NCBI GenBank assembly: GCA_019634675.1
Contig: JAHCAX010000013.1
Span: forward strand, 1-34,152
Origin: Acherontichlamydia pituitae
GTDB taxonomy: Bacteria; Chlamydiota; Chlamydiia; Chlamydiales; Rhabdochlamydiaceae
Direction of reading: 5' to 3'
Length of the DNA stretch: 34,152 nucleotides
The notes below the pieces were generated by a model. It had not been told where the DNA came from and made no database searches. It worked only from the letters and a program-made list of their open reading frames with translations. Positions 22,076 to 28,951 of this stretch are shown piece by piece (position 1 is the stretch's first letter; the number at the start of each line of letters is the position of its first letter). A program made the translations under genes and the position numbers.

Positions 22076-23350
22076 ATGACTATTTCAAAAATAAGCGCCA
22101 ACCAACCAGTTACATCACAAATCGTTCAATACTTACCCAAAGAAGTAATTGCTGAATTGAGCAAGCACATCAACACGTTGGGCGAAATACGCACAATGTC
22201 ATTGCTAAGCAAGCACTTTTTTCTAGTCGTATTCAATGACACTTTTCCAGTATGGAAAACCCTTTTACAGTCTCATTTTCCATCCTCTTTTCAAATGGGC
22301 CCTCCAGGTCCAATGCCGATGATCCTCTATCAAAGCTTAAAAATGATCGATAACAATATGAGGATTGGAACCTATCAAGTCCGTACAATTTCTGCTCATC
22401 AAGACCGTATCCATTGTCTAGAAGTAAAAGATGGGATGCTCTTCTCTGGTTCAGCGGATGGAACGATCAAAATCTGGAACATCGCCAGCGGCCAAGAGCT
22501 CCATTGCTTAGATAGTCACCAAGACGGCATCAATTGCTTAAGAGTAAAAGATGGGATGCTCTACTCTGCTTCAGCGGATGGAACGATCAAAATTTGGGAG
22601 ATTGCCAGCGGTAAGGAGCTCCAAAGCTTAGATAGCCATGAAGGGGATATCAACTGCTTGTTGATAAAAGATGGAATGCTCATTTCTGGTTCAAGAGATC
22701 GAACAATCAAAATCTGGAACCTAGCCAGCGGTAAAGAGCTTAAGAACTTGACCGGACATCAAGACGCTGTCTTTTGCTTAAAAATAAATGATAAGACGCT
22801 CATTTCCGCTTCATCCGATCAAACCATTAAAATCTGGGATATTGAAACCGGTCAAGAGGTCCGCAGTTTAATTGGCCATCAAAGCTCTATCAATTGCTTA
22901 AAAGTAAAAGATGGGCTGCTCATTTCTTCTTCTATTGATGGAACGATCAAAATCTGGGACATCGCAAGCGGTCAAGAGCTACGCAGCTTGAACAGCCATA
23001 CGAGTTGGATCAATTGTTTAAAAGTAAAAGATGGGATTCTCATCTCTGGTTCAGCTGATGGAACAATCAAAATTTGGGACATTGCAAGCGGTCAAGAACT
23101 CCGCAGCTTAAGCGACCATCAAGCTCCTATCAATTGCCTAAGAGTAAAAGATGGGATGCTCATTTCCGGCTCAGATGATCAAAAAATCAAAATCTGGGAC
23201 ATTGAGAGCGGGCAAGAGCTCATCAGTTTGACTGGTCATCAAGAGACTGTCAGGTGCCTGAAGATAAAAGATAGTTTGCTCATTTCCGGCTCAGATGATG
23301 GAGAGATCAAAATCTGGGATTTTACTCCCGTTGTGAACAAAGAAGACTGA
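22076..23350 (+). CDS. F-box-like / eight-repeat WD40 protein (candidate ubiquitin-ligase adaptor effector)
   Basis: This 424-residue protein has an N-terminal F-box-like motif at residues ~17-65: YLPKEVIAELSKHI, then MSLLSKHFF and VWKTLL. These match the LPxEvixxilsxL...VSKxF...lWkxL pattern. Eight WD40 repeats of exactly 40 residues follow from ~106, each ending IKIW[D/N/E]. The layout is that of eukaryotic Cdc4/Fbw7-type substrate receptors of SCF ubiquitin ligases. If secreted, it could recruit host Skp1-Cullin1 and bind a host target with the propeller; this is inferred. Environmental chlamydiae are known to have many F-box proteins. ATG 22076 was chosen because GGGGG lies just upstream; a 33-codon AT-rich extension is possible. 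Confidence 0.82.
   Translation: MTISKISANQPVTSQIVQYLPKEVIAELSKHINTLGEIRTMSLLSKHFFLVVFNDTFPVWKTLLQSHFPSSFQMGPPGPMPMILYQSLKMIDNNMRIGTYQVRTISAHQDRIHCLEVKDGMLFSGSADGTIKIWNIASGQELHCLDSHQDGINCLRVKDGMLYSASADGTIKIWEIASGKELQSLDSHEGDINCLLIKDGMLISGSRDRTIKIWNLASGKELKNLTGHQDAVFCLKINDKTLISASSDQTIKIWDIETGQEVRSLIGHQSSINCLKVKDGLLISSSIDGTIKIWDIASGQELRSLNSHTSWINCLKVKDGILISGSADGTIKIWDIASGQELRSLSDHQAPINCLRVKDGMLISGSDDQKIKIWDIESGQELISLTGHQETVRCLKIKDSLLISGSDDGEIKIWDFTPVVNKED
22391..23347 (+). repeat. eight 120-bp tandem repeats coding the WD40 blades
   Basis: The repeats are exactly 120 bases. Several segments are nearly identical between units at the DNA level (for example the AAGTAAAAGATGGG and GGAACGATCAAAATCTGGGA blocks). 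Repeats 1, 2 and 5-7 are closest. Residues 1-6 after each conserved His differ most, which are positions on the propeller's surface. Confidence 0.93.
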
Positions 23351-23355
23351 ACATC

Positions 23356-23402
23356 TAAGAACCTAAAAATCGACTGAAACTTTTTATTGAGATAGGTTCA
23401 AA
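23356..23402. repeat. direct repeat, first copy (family A-related half element)
   Basis: A 46-base sequence (TAAGAACCTAAAAATCGACT...GATAGGTTCAA) is found again at 23497-23542 with a single internal difference. Its AAGAACC-AAAAATCGAC-GAAACT core matches the family A fragment at 28239-28282 (reverse strand) and the arm of the element at 11989-12160. It begins 6 bases after the WD40 gene stop. Confidence 0.8.
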
Positions 23403-23448
23403 GAGACTCCGACGTCTAACTCGGAGACTTTCATCCAATAATGATAAC

Positions 23449-23483
23449 GCATCCTTTCAGAACTTTGAGGTCTGGAAGGATGC
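23449..23483. other. 13-bp hairpin between the two direct repeats
   Basis: GCATCCTTTCAGA (23449-23461) pairs with TCTGGAAGGATGC (23471-23483), with one G-U pair. A smaller stem, CTCCGA / TCGGAG, precedes it (23407-23426). There is no clean U-run, so it may be a weak terminator of the WD40 gene or part of a repeat unit 23356-23542. Confidence 0.5.
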
Positions 23484-23496
23484 GCTTCTGCATTCT

Positions 23497-23542
23497 TAAG
23501 AACCTAAAAAACGACTGAAACTTTTTATTGAGATAGGTTCAA
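23497..23542. repeat. direct repeat, second copy
   Basis: Second copy of the 23356-23402 sequence, 141 bases further on and in the same orientation. The rest of the 648-base gap to the ankyrin gene (23543-23920) is AT-rich and shows no gene. Confidence 0.8.
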
Positions 23543-23925
23543 GGCAAAACAAACGACATCCAACTTAAAATCACAGCACAAGCTATTAGATTCTAATAGC
23601 TTAGCGATTATTCCTAAATCTTAATATTCTCCAATTTGAAACCTCTCAGAGATTACAATACAACCTGAAGACCCAGTTAGATGAACATTAGAGATTTTTT
23701 GAAAAATTGATTTCATACAGAACAAGATCATATAACATTAATAATTAGCTATTTACAATAGGCTGTACGAAATGGAAGCGATTCCTTAGAAGTCGTGGAA
23801 CAAGGAACGCGAATTACAAATGTATACTTGGAGCTGAGGCGCGATGTAAAAATATATTTTTAATGCACGGCAATTAGCTAAAGACAAACAATTTTGCATA
23901 TTCATTTAAAAAAAATAAACTTTAA

Positions 23926-23954
23926 TTGAAAAAAAACAATATTTAATTTATAAT
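23926..23954 (+). promoter_or_regulatory. strong promoter of the ankyrin gene
   Basis: TTGAAA (23926-23931), a 17-base spacer and TATAAT (23949-23954). This is a near-consensus housekeeping promoter 45 bases before the ATG at 23999. Confidence 0.8.
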
Positions 23955-23998
23955 AGTTTTATAACAATTTTTAAAACCAAAAAGCAAAAGGAATTTTT

Positions 23999-24586
23999 AT
24001 GGCTTCTGGGATATTTAACAGCATGGGATCACTTTTTATTTCCCGTGAAACGCTATGGACTAAGGCAGATGATATGCATCATCAGTGTTTCACTGGAAAT
24101 GAAAAAAAGCTTGCAGAGTATCTTAAAGATAAAGAATGTCTTGCAGCAATCAATCAACCAGCTTATCACGATGGCACCACGCCTTTAGAAGTAGCTTTCT
24201 CTCGTGGTCATACGAGAATTATGGAGATGTTGATTGAAGCTGGAGCTGATGTTAATCAAAAATATCAGAACGGAATGACTCTGTTGCATCGCGCATGTCA
24301 AAATAACAATGAAAACATGATCAAATTTCTGGTTTACTCAGGCGCTGATGTCGAAGCTGTCAACAATGATGGACTTACCCCAGATCGCCTGTCACACTTA
24401 GACGTCAAGTCTTTCTGGTATGAAGCTGTAAATGAAAAAAATCGAAATATAGACCTTTTTTCTCTATTGCTTCCTACACTTTGGGAAACACCTACAGAAG
24501 AATCGCCTATAGCAGCATCTTCAGCCACACCTGCAGCATCTTCAACCAGGCCTGAAGGGCACAATCACCACTGTAACATGCAGTAA
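23999..24586 (+). CDS. ankyrin-repeat protein
   Basis: This 195-residue protein has no signal peptide. Two clear ankyrin repeats lie at residues ~57-88 (DGTTPLEVAFSRGHTRIMEM... EAGADVNQKY) and ~90-122 (NGMTLLHRACQNNNENMIKF... SGADVEAVN). A degenerate repeat flanks them on each side. The C-terminal ~35 residues are Ala/Ser/Thr/Pro-rich with a HNHHC ending. Ankyrin stacks bind proteins, and in intracellular bacteria they are common in secreted effectors. Here that is inference, and the target is unknown. AGGA precedes the ATG. It has its own strong promoter and a terminator, so it is a single-gene unit. Confidence 0.87.
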   Translation: MASGIFNSMGSLFISRETLWTKADDMHHQCFTGNEKKLAEYLKDKECLAAINQPAYHDGTTPLEVAFSRGHTRIMEMLIEAGADVNQKYQNGMTLLHRACQNNNENMIKFLVYSGADVEAVNNDGLTPDRLSHLDVKSFWYEAVNEKNRNIDLFSLLLPTLWETPTEESPIAASSATPAASSTRPEGHNHHCNMQ

Positions 24587-24593
24587 TATAAGA

Positions 24594-24627
24594 GGCAGGT
24601 CCTCAACAGAACAGACCTGCTTTATCT
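24594..24627 (+). terminator. terminator of the ankyrin gene
   Basis: GCAGGTC (24595-24601) and GACCTGC (24614-24620) form a 7-bp stem followed by TTTATCTT. A second hairpin, GAGGCAGTT / AACTGCCTC, at about 24631-24652 may serve the convergent ispG transcript. Confidence 0.65.
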
Positions 24628-24653
24628 TGCGAGGCAGTTACAAAACTGCCTCC

Positions 24654-26594
24654 CTATGTCAAACAAACTTCGGCCTCAACGTCTGATGCGGGCTCTGGGT
24701 CCTGCCAGCGACCGTGAGCTTTAATAAGCTCAATCAATCGTTCGTCAGCATTGGCAAAATCGATATTCCTTTCAACGCAGGTCTTGCCTACATACAAATC
24801 AATTTTTCCAGCCTTGGAACCGACGTACCCGAAATCGGCATCGGCCATTTCGCCGGGGCCGTTAACAATGCATCCCATGATAGCGATCTTAACGCCAGGC
24901 AGATGCGCTGTCCGCTCGCGGATCCGTTTAGTAACGCTCTGCAGATCGAACAGGGTCCGTCCGCAGCCGGGGCATGAGATGTACTCCGTTTTAGATGTGC
25001 GCATCCGTGCAGCCTGAAGGATATTGAAGCTGAGCAAGCGGACCTGCTCCAAGTCAAACTCAGCACGGACTGCTCCCCCCTCTCCTAACCCATCGGCCAA
25101 TAACGCGCCAAGTTCTGTCGATGCATGGATCACCACGTCGTCCCATTCGCAGGAATAGGAGAAATCCAGGATGGCAGGGATCTGCAGCGATTGAGTTTTT
25201 AACCACTCGAAAAAGCGGCGTCCGGCATGCAATCGGGACCCTTGCGGAGAGAACAGGAGGAACATGGGTTTGAGGCTTAAAAGGGAGTTCCAGATCGCAG
25301 GTTCATCAGAGTCGACTGAGATAACGTAGGGTGTCTCAGGGCAAGAGGTTCCGGCCGCAAGAGCTGAAAGAGATGCTACAGGAATGGTTCCTGCGATCCC
25401 CTGGCTGCGTGTTAAGACGCCGATCTGGGCCTTTTCAAGCTTTTTAAGAGCTTGAGCAACGCTTGGCTCCTCAGAAATCTGCTCCAAGAACAGGTAGTCG
25501 ATTGTGGAAGGGGTCCTTTCAAGTTGGTTCAGTTGGACCTTGCAGCCGATCTTGGTGTAAAAGTTGGGTTGGAGAAGATCCTTTTCTTGTGCGTAAAGGA
25601 CCACAGATCCGTCCCGATGCAGCCGGCTTTCAGGGGCAAGGCGGACTTCCCGCTTTTGAATGGAGCTGATATCTCTATGCTTTTCTTCAAAGAAGGAGAC
25701 TTTTTTGCCAAGGGACGCATGGGCAAACTGAACGAGCCTCTGGCAGGGATCGATCTCAAGCCATGGGTCTTCCGTTAAAGAGACGCGGATCGTATCGCCG
25801 ATGCCGTCCAAGAGCAGCGTTCCAATCCCGACTGCAGATTTGACCCTGCCGTCTTCCCCTTCTCCTGCTTCGGTGACTCCGAGGTGCAAAGGGTAATCCC
25901 AGCCAAGCTTGATCATTTCAGCAACGAGAAGCCGGTAAGCTTGGACCATCACAAGCGGGTTGCTCGCTTTCATGGAAAAGATAAAATCATGGTAGTCCAA
26001 TTTGCGGCAGACGCGGGCGAATTCGAGCGCAGACTCCACCATGCCAAAAGGGGTATCGCCATACCGGTTCATGATCCGATCGGAAAGGGACCCATGATTG
26101 GTCCCGATCCGCATGGCCCTTTTGAGGCGCTTGCATTTTTCAACGAGCGGAGAGAAGGTCTCTTCGATCTTATCGATTTCTTCTGCATAGGTCGCATCGT
26201 CGTATTCAATGACACGGAAGGTCGCGCGCTTATCGACAAAATTGCCCGGGTTGATCCTCACCTTATCGACGAAGTCGACGACGCGGGATGCCGCCGGAGG
26301 GTAAAAGTGGATATCGGCAACGAGCGGTATCTCGTAACCTTTTTGGAGAAGTCCATTTTTGATCGCTTCGCAGCTATCGGCCTCTTTCATCCCTTGGACA
26401 GTCACGCGGGCGATCTCGCAGCCCGAGTCGGCTAGGCGCATGATCTGGTCGATCGTCGCATCGACGTCCCGAGTGCTGGAAGTGGTCATCGATTGGATCC
26501 TGACAGGGTTATCTCCTCCAACGCCAACCTTGCCTACCTTGACCTCGCGGGTCTTCCATCGTTTTGATTCAAAATTGGATTCGCAGTATTTCAT
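24654..26594 (-). CDS. ispG: 4-hydroxy-3-methylbut-2-enyl diphosphate synthase, long three-domain form
   Basis: This 646-residue protein is much longer than the ~370-residue two-domain enzyme. It has a TIM-barrel N-domain (VRIQSMTTSSTRDVDATI, VADIHFYP, VRINPGNF), an inserted middle domain of about 250 residues, and a C-terminal 4Fe-4S domain with CPGCGRTLFD and MGCIVNGPGEM. This three-domain form is typical of plants, apicomplexans and chlamydiae. It reduces methylerythritol cyclodiphosphate to HMBPP in the MEP isoprenoid pathway. ATG 26594 is preferred over 26600 because AGGGGAG is then six bases away rather than adjacent. It is convergent with the ankyrin gene. Confidence 0.96.
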   Translation of the reverse strand: MKYCESNFESKRWKTREVKVGKVGVGGDNPVRIQSMTTSSTRDVDATIDQIMRLADSGCEIARVTVQGMKEADSCEAIKNGLLQKGYEIPLVADIHFYPPAASRVVDFVDKVRINPGNFVDKRATFRVIEYDDATYAEEIDKIEETFSPLVEKCKRLKRAMRIGTNHGSLSDRIMNRYGDTPFGMVESALEFARVCRKLDYHDFIFSMKASNPLVMVQAYRLLVAEMIKLGWDYPLHLGVTEAGEGEDGRVKSAVGIGTLLLDGIGDTIRVSLTEDPWLEIDPCQRLVQFAHASLGKKVSFFEEKHRDISSIQKREVRLAPESRLHRDGSVVLYAQEKDLLQPNFYTKIGCKVQLNQLERTPSTIDYLFLEQISEEPSVAQALKKLEKAQIGVLTRSQGIAGTIPVASLSALAAGTSCPETPYVISVDSDEPAIWNSLLSLKPMFLLFSPQGSRLHAGRRFFEWLKTQSLQIPAILDFSYSCEWDDVVIHASTELGALLADGLGEGGAVRAEFDLEQVRLLSFNILQAARMRTSKTEYISCPGCGRTLFDLQSVTKRIRERTAHLPGVKIAIMGCIVNGPGEMADADFGYVGSKAGKIDLYVGKTCVERNIDFANADERLIELIKAHGRWQDPEPASDVEAEVCLT

Positions 26595-26698
26595 CTTCAT
26601 CTCCCCTGTCAGTAAAATGGAAAAATTTTAACCGACTTTCCAAATGGAAACAAGTAGGTTTTTTCATTGCCCGCCTACGTAAAATATTTTCTTGCATT

Positions 26699-26795
26699 AG
26701 AGGCTGTTAACGAATTTAGTTTCTGTCGATTTTTTGGACTTTTTCAGGAAATTTTCTCAGAAAAGCGACGAAAACTAAATCCGTTAATAGTCTCT
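26699..26795. repeat. palindromic element, family A, copy 2 (short form)
   Basis: A 97-base inverted repeat with ends AGAGGCTGTTAACG and CGTTAATAGTCTCT. Its left arm matches the reverse complement of the right arm of the 11989-12160 element over about 55 bases, and its right arm likewise matches that element's left arm. It is in the opposite orientation and lacks the inner 24-bp GTCCGTTTGTTGG stem and loop. It lies in the divergent gap between ispG and the Nudix gene. Confidence 0.85.
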
Positions 26796-26890
26796 TAGAA
26801 GCTGATTGCTTTCTTAGCTCACTGGTTCCTTGCTAATAATTTGGGCAAAGTGCGATATTCAAGCGCTTTAACGCATACCCAAGAGGTATT

Positions 26891-27766
26891 ATGTTGAAAA
26901 AATGGATCTACCTCGCTTGCGCAGCTGCCCCTTGCATCACATGCCAAGCAGCCGACAATACCCCCGCCCCACCAGCAGGGAAACCTGCAAACGTGCCGGA
27001 GCCTCATACCCACCTCGGCCAATACCTTAAAATGCTCCATGAGCATGACGTAACCTTTGGACCGCTGGGCTCTTGGCAAAAGGGAGAAATTGAGATTATC
27101 GTCAACCCAGAACAGATCAAGCGGATCGAAAATCAGACTCGGCTAAGGTTGATCTCTAAAGGCGTTTCCGAGAAAACTGCCGAGAACTGGAGCGCCGTCG
27201 GGATTGTCGCTGAAGATAATTATTGGATGTGGATACGCGATGCCGTGGTCTTTCCTTCAGGTGTTTATGGCACCTACGATCGGCTAATGTGGAAAAGTGG
27301 TATGGACGGAGCTCCTGGCGTTGCAGTCCTTGCTGTCCTTTCCAACAAAAAGATCGTCGTGAATTTGGCCTACAGACATGCAACCCGCAGCTGGGAAATT
27401 GAACTCCCCAGAGGAAAAAAACAGCAGGGTGAAACTTTAGAACAGACGGCCCTACGCGAACTCAAGGAAGAGACAGGGTATCAACTGACAAAGACTGAAC
27501 TTCTTGGAAGCTGCGCTCCTAATAGCGGTGTCTTAATGAGCGTTGTCCCGTTATTTTTCGGGATTGCATCCCATTCTGGAGAAAATCAAAAAGAGTTCTC
27601 AGAAGCCATCTTTCAAAACCCCGCTTTTTCTAAACAAGAGCTTAAAGACGGTTTTGTAAAAGGCTACATCGAGGTTCCCATCAAAGGGCAGATCGTCCGA
27701 GTCAACTGCCGCGATCCTTTTCTGACCTATGCGATCGTTTTAGCAGAAGGCAAAGGGATCATTTAG
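26891..27766 (+). CDS. Nudix hydrolase domain protein with signal peptide
   Basis: This 291-residue protein has an N-terminal export signal (MLKKWIYLACAAAPCITCQA, probable cleavage after CQA; nearby Cys residues leave a lipoprotein option open). A Pro-rich linker and a Nudix domain follow. The Nudix box is complete: G-x5-E-x7-REL-x-EE-x-GY, reading GKKQQGETLEQTALRELKEE and TGY at about residues 176-198. Nudix enzymes usually hydrolyse nucleotide diphosphate derivatives in the cytoplasm, and ADP-ribose pyrophosphatases are the closest style. An exported one is unusual and could act in the periplasm or on host metabolites. AAGAGG precedes ATG 26891. Confidence 0.85.
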   Translation: MLKKWIYLACAAAPCITCQAADNTPAPPAGKPANVPEPHTHLGQYLKMLHEHDVTFGPLGSWQKGEIEIIVNPEQIKRIENQTRLRLISKGVSEKTAENWSAVGIVAEDNYWMWIRDAVVFPSGVYGTYDRLMWKSGMDGAPGVAVLAVLSNKKIVVNLAYRHATRSWEIELPRGKKQQGETLEQTALRELKEETGYQLTKTELLGSCAPNSGVLMSVVPLFFGIASHSGENQKEFSEAIFQNPAFSKQELKDGFVKGYIEVPIKGQIVRVNCRDPFLTYAIVLAEGKGII

Positions 27767-27807
27767 GAAGACAAGAGAAACACGCAAAAGCAAGTTTTGC
27801 ACTCCCT

Positions 27808-28161
27808 TTATTGAGAAACTCCAAACCGCGATGTAAAGGCCGCCTCGCATTTTGCAGCAAGGATGAAGTCGCTCTCTGAAAGTCCGTTGATCTTGTGGGT
27901 CCAAGTCGTTACGACCACCTCTCCCCATGCCAATTGGATGTTGGGGTGATGGCCCTCCTCTTCAGCAATCTTAGCAATATCGTTTGTGAAGTCCCATGCT
28001 TCTTTAAAGTTTTTAAATCGGTACTTCTTTTCCAGATGATGCTCATCAATGACCTTCCATCCTTGAGCTAATTCCTGTGCATAGGGTTGCAGCGTTTCAG
28101 CTTTAAGCGGAAGTGTACCGACAGCGCACGGGCTGCATTTTTTTTTCACAAGCGGATGCAT
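27808..28161 (-). CDS. phhB: pterin-4a-carbinolamine dehydratase
   Basis: This 117-residue protein carries the family signature EEEGHHPNIQLAWGEVVV followed by TTWTHKINGLSESDF. It dehydrates 4a-hydroxytetrahydrobiopterin to the quinonoid pterin, which supports aromatic amino acid hydroxylases, and some members double as transcription co-factors. No hydroxylase gene is in this window. It is the last gene of the minus-strand run phosphofructokinase - RasGAP - methyltransferase - dehydratase, 49 bases after the methyltransferase stop. GAGGTGAAAC gives a good ribosome binding site. Confidence 0.92.
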   Translation of the reverse strand: MHPLVKKKCSPCAVGTLPLKAETLQPYAQELAQGWKVIDEHHLEKKYRFKNFKEAWDFTNDIAKIAEEEGHHPNIQLAWGEVVVTTWTHKINGLSESDFILAAKCEAAFTSRFGVSQ

Positions 28162-28210
28162 GTTTCACCTCATTCAAAAATCCAAAATATTGAACAATCG
28201 CTCCTCAAAG

Positions 28211-28951
28211 TCAAGAGAGAGTTTTGCAACTGGATCTAGGGACTGTCGTCAATTCAGTTTCTGTCGATTTTTCGGTTCTTTGGTTGAGGTAGATGCTCCC
28301 CTCTCCCCAAGGAAAAGAACCTGTGAACTCCTTGATCTCCTTAAATGCCTTTGAATAATCGCTTAAAGGAAAGCTAACGGTGATGATCTTGGTGGAACGG
28401 GGCAGTCTGGCAAAAGATTCAGCGAGCTTCTCGATGATAGGATCGGGAAGGCAAGTGCCGAACAAGTAGATGACGGTTGCTTTGGACAGATCAGCGCTAA
28501 GCATATCTGTGCAGATGAACTCAGGTGCAAGGCTAGCACCTGTTGCAGCGAGCTTCTTTGCATTGGCCACAAATTCAGGGTTCCATTCAATCCCCGTTGT
28601 TCGGCAGCCGAAATAGTCGTTTAAAAAAAAGGTCCCGCGCCCTCTGCCGCAGCCAAGATCAATAAAATGGTCTTGGGATGTTATCTCGCATTGCTTAGCA
28701 ATGGAATAAAGGGTAGTCAGCGGGGTTTCTCCATATGTATCGACCTCTTGTATGCCCATGCTGCGCAAAAACTTTTTGTTCATCCGATACGGGTTCTTAA
28801 AACGGTAGATTTTTTTAAACGCACGGTCTCTCGATTGAAACTTCCCATTGCGGTAGAAGCAGAGGCGCACCTGTCTTTCTTCCTGAAAAAAGTACCACCA
28901 AACCTTCCATGCAATAAAACATAAAAAAAATTGGCGCCAAATGAATTTCAT
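28211..28951 (-). CDS. membrane-anchored class I SAM methyltransferase, DOT1-like features
   Basis: This 246-residue protein has a Trp/Phe-rich hydrophobic segment at the N-terminus (residues ~3-23). A Rossmann methyltransferase domain follows: YGETPLTTLYSI, motif I FIDLGCGRGRGTFFL, GIEWNPEF and ICTDML. ATVIYLFGTCLPDPIIEKLA then FARLPRSTKIITVSF come next. The YGE start and the later VIxxx-F/P-LxxxFAxL pattern recall the DOT1 histone H3K79 methyltransferase family, but an ordinary methyltransferase is equally possible. The substrate is unknown. Its ATG overlaps the RasGAP-like gene's TGA (ATGA), so the two are translationally coupled. The last ~22 residues are encoded by a family A repeat fragment. 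Confidence 0.7.
   Translation of the reverse strand: MKFIWRQFFLCFIAWKVWWYFFQEERQVRLCFYRNGKFQSRDRAFKKIYRFKNPYRMNKKFLRSMGIQEVDTYGETPLTTLYSIAKQCEITSQDHFIDLGCGRGRGTFFLNDYFGCRTTGIEWNPEFVANAKKLAATGASLAPEFICTDMLSADLSKATVIYLFGTCLPDPIIEKLAESFARLPRSTKIITVSFPLSDYSKAFKEIKEFTGSFPWGEGSIYLNQRTEKSTETELTTVPRSSCKTLS
28239..28282. repeat. family A fragment inside the methyltransferase 3' coding region
   Basis: On the minus strand, AAAGAACCGAAAAATCGACA then GAAACTGAATT is closely similar to the family A arms at 12110-12160 and 26699-26755 and to the direct repeats at 23356 and 23497. It is read in frame as residues ~224-238 of the methyltransferase (RTEKSTETELTTVP). Confidence 0.7.

Noticed and set aside
25884..26435. 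183-codon plus-strand frame inside ispG
   Set aside because: It is the antisense shadow of a strongly supported gene. Long antisense frames are expected opposite GC-rich codons.
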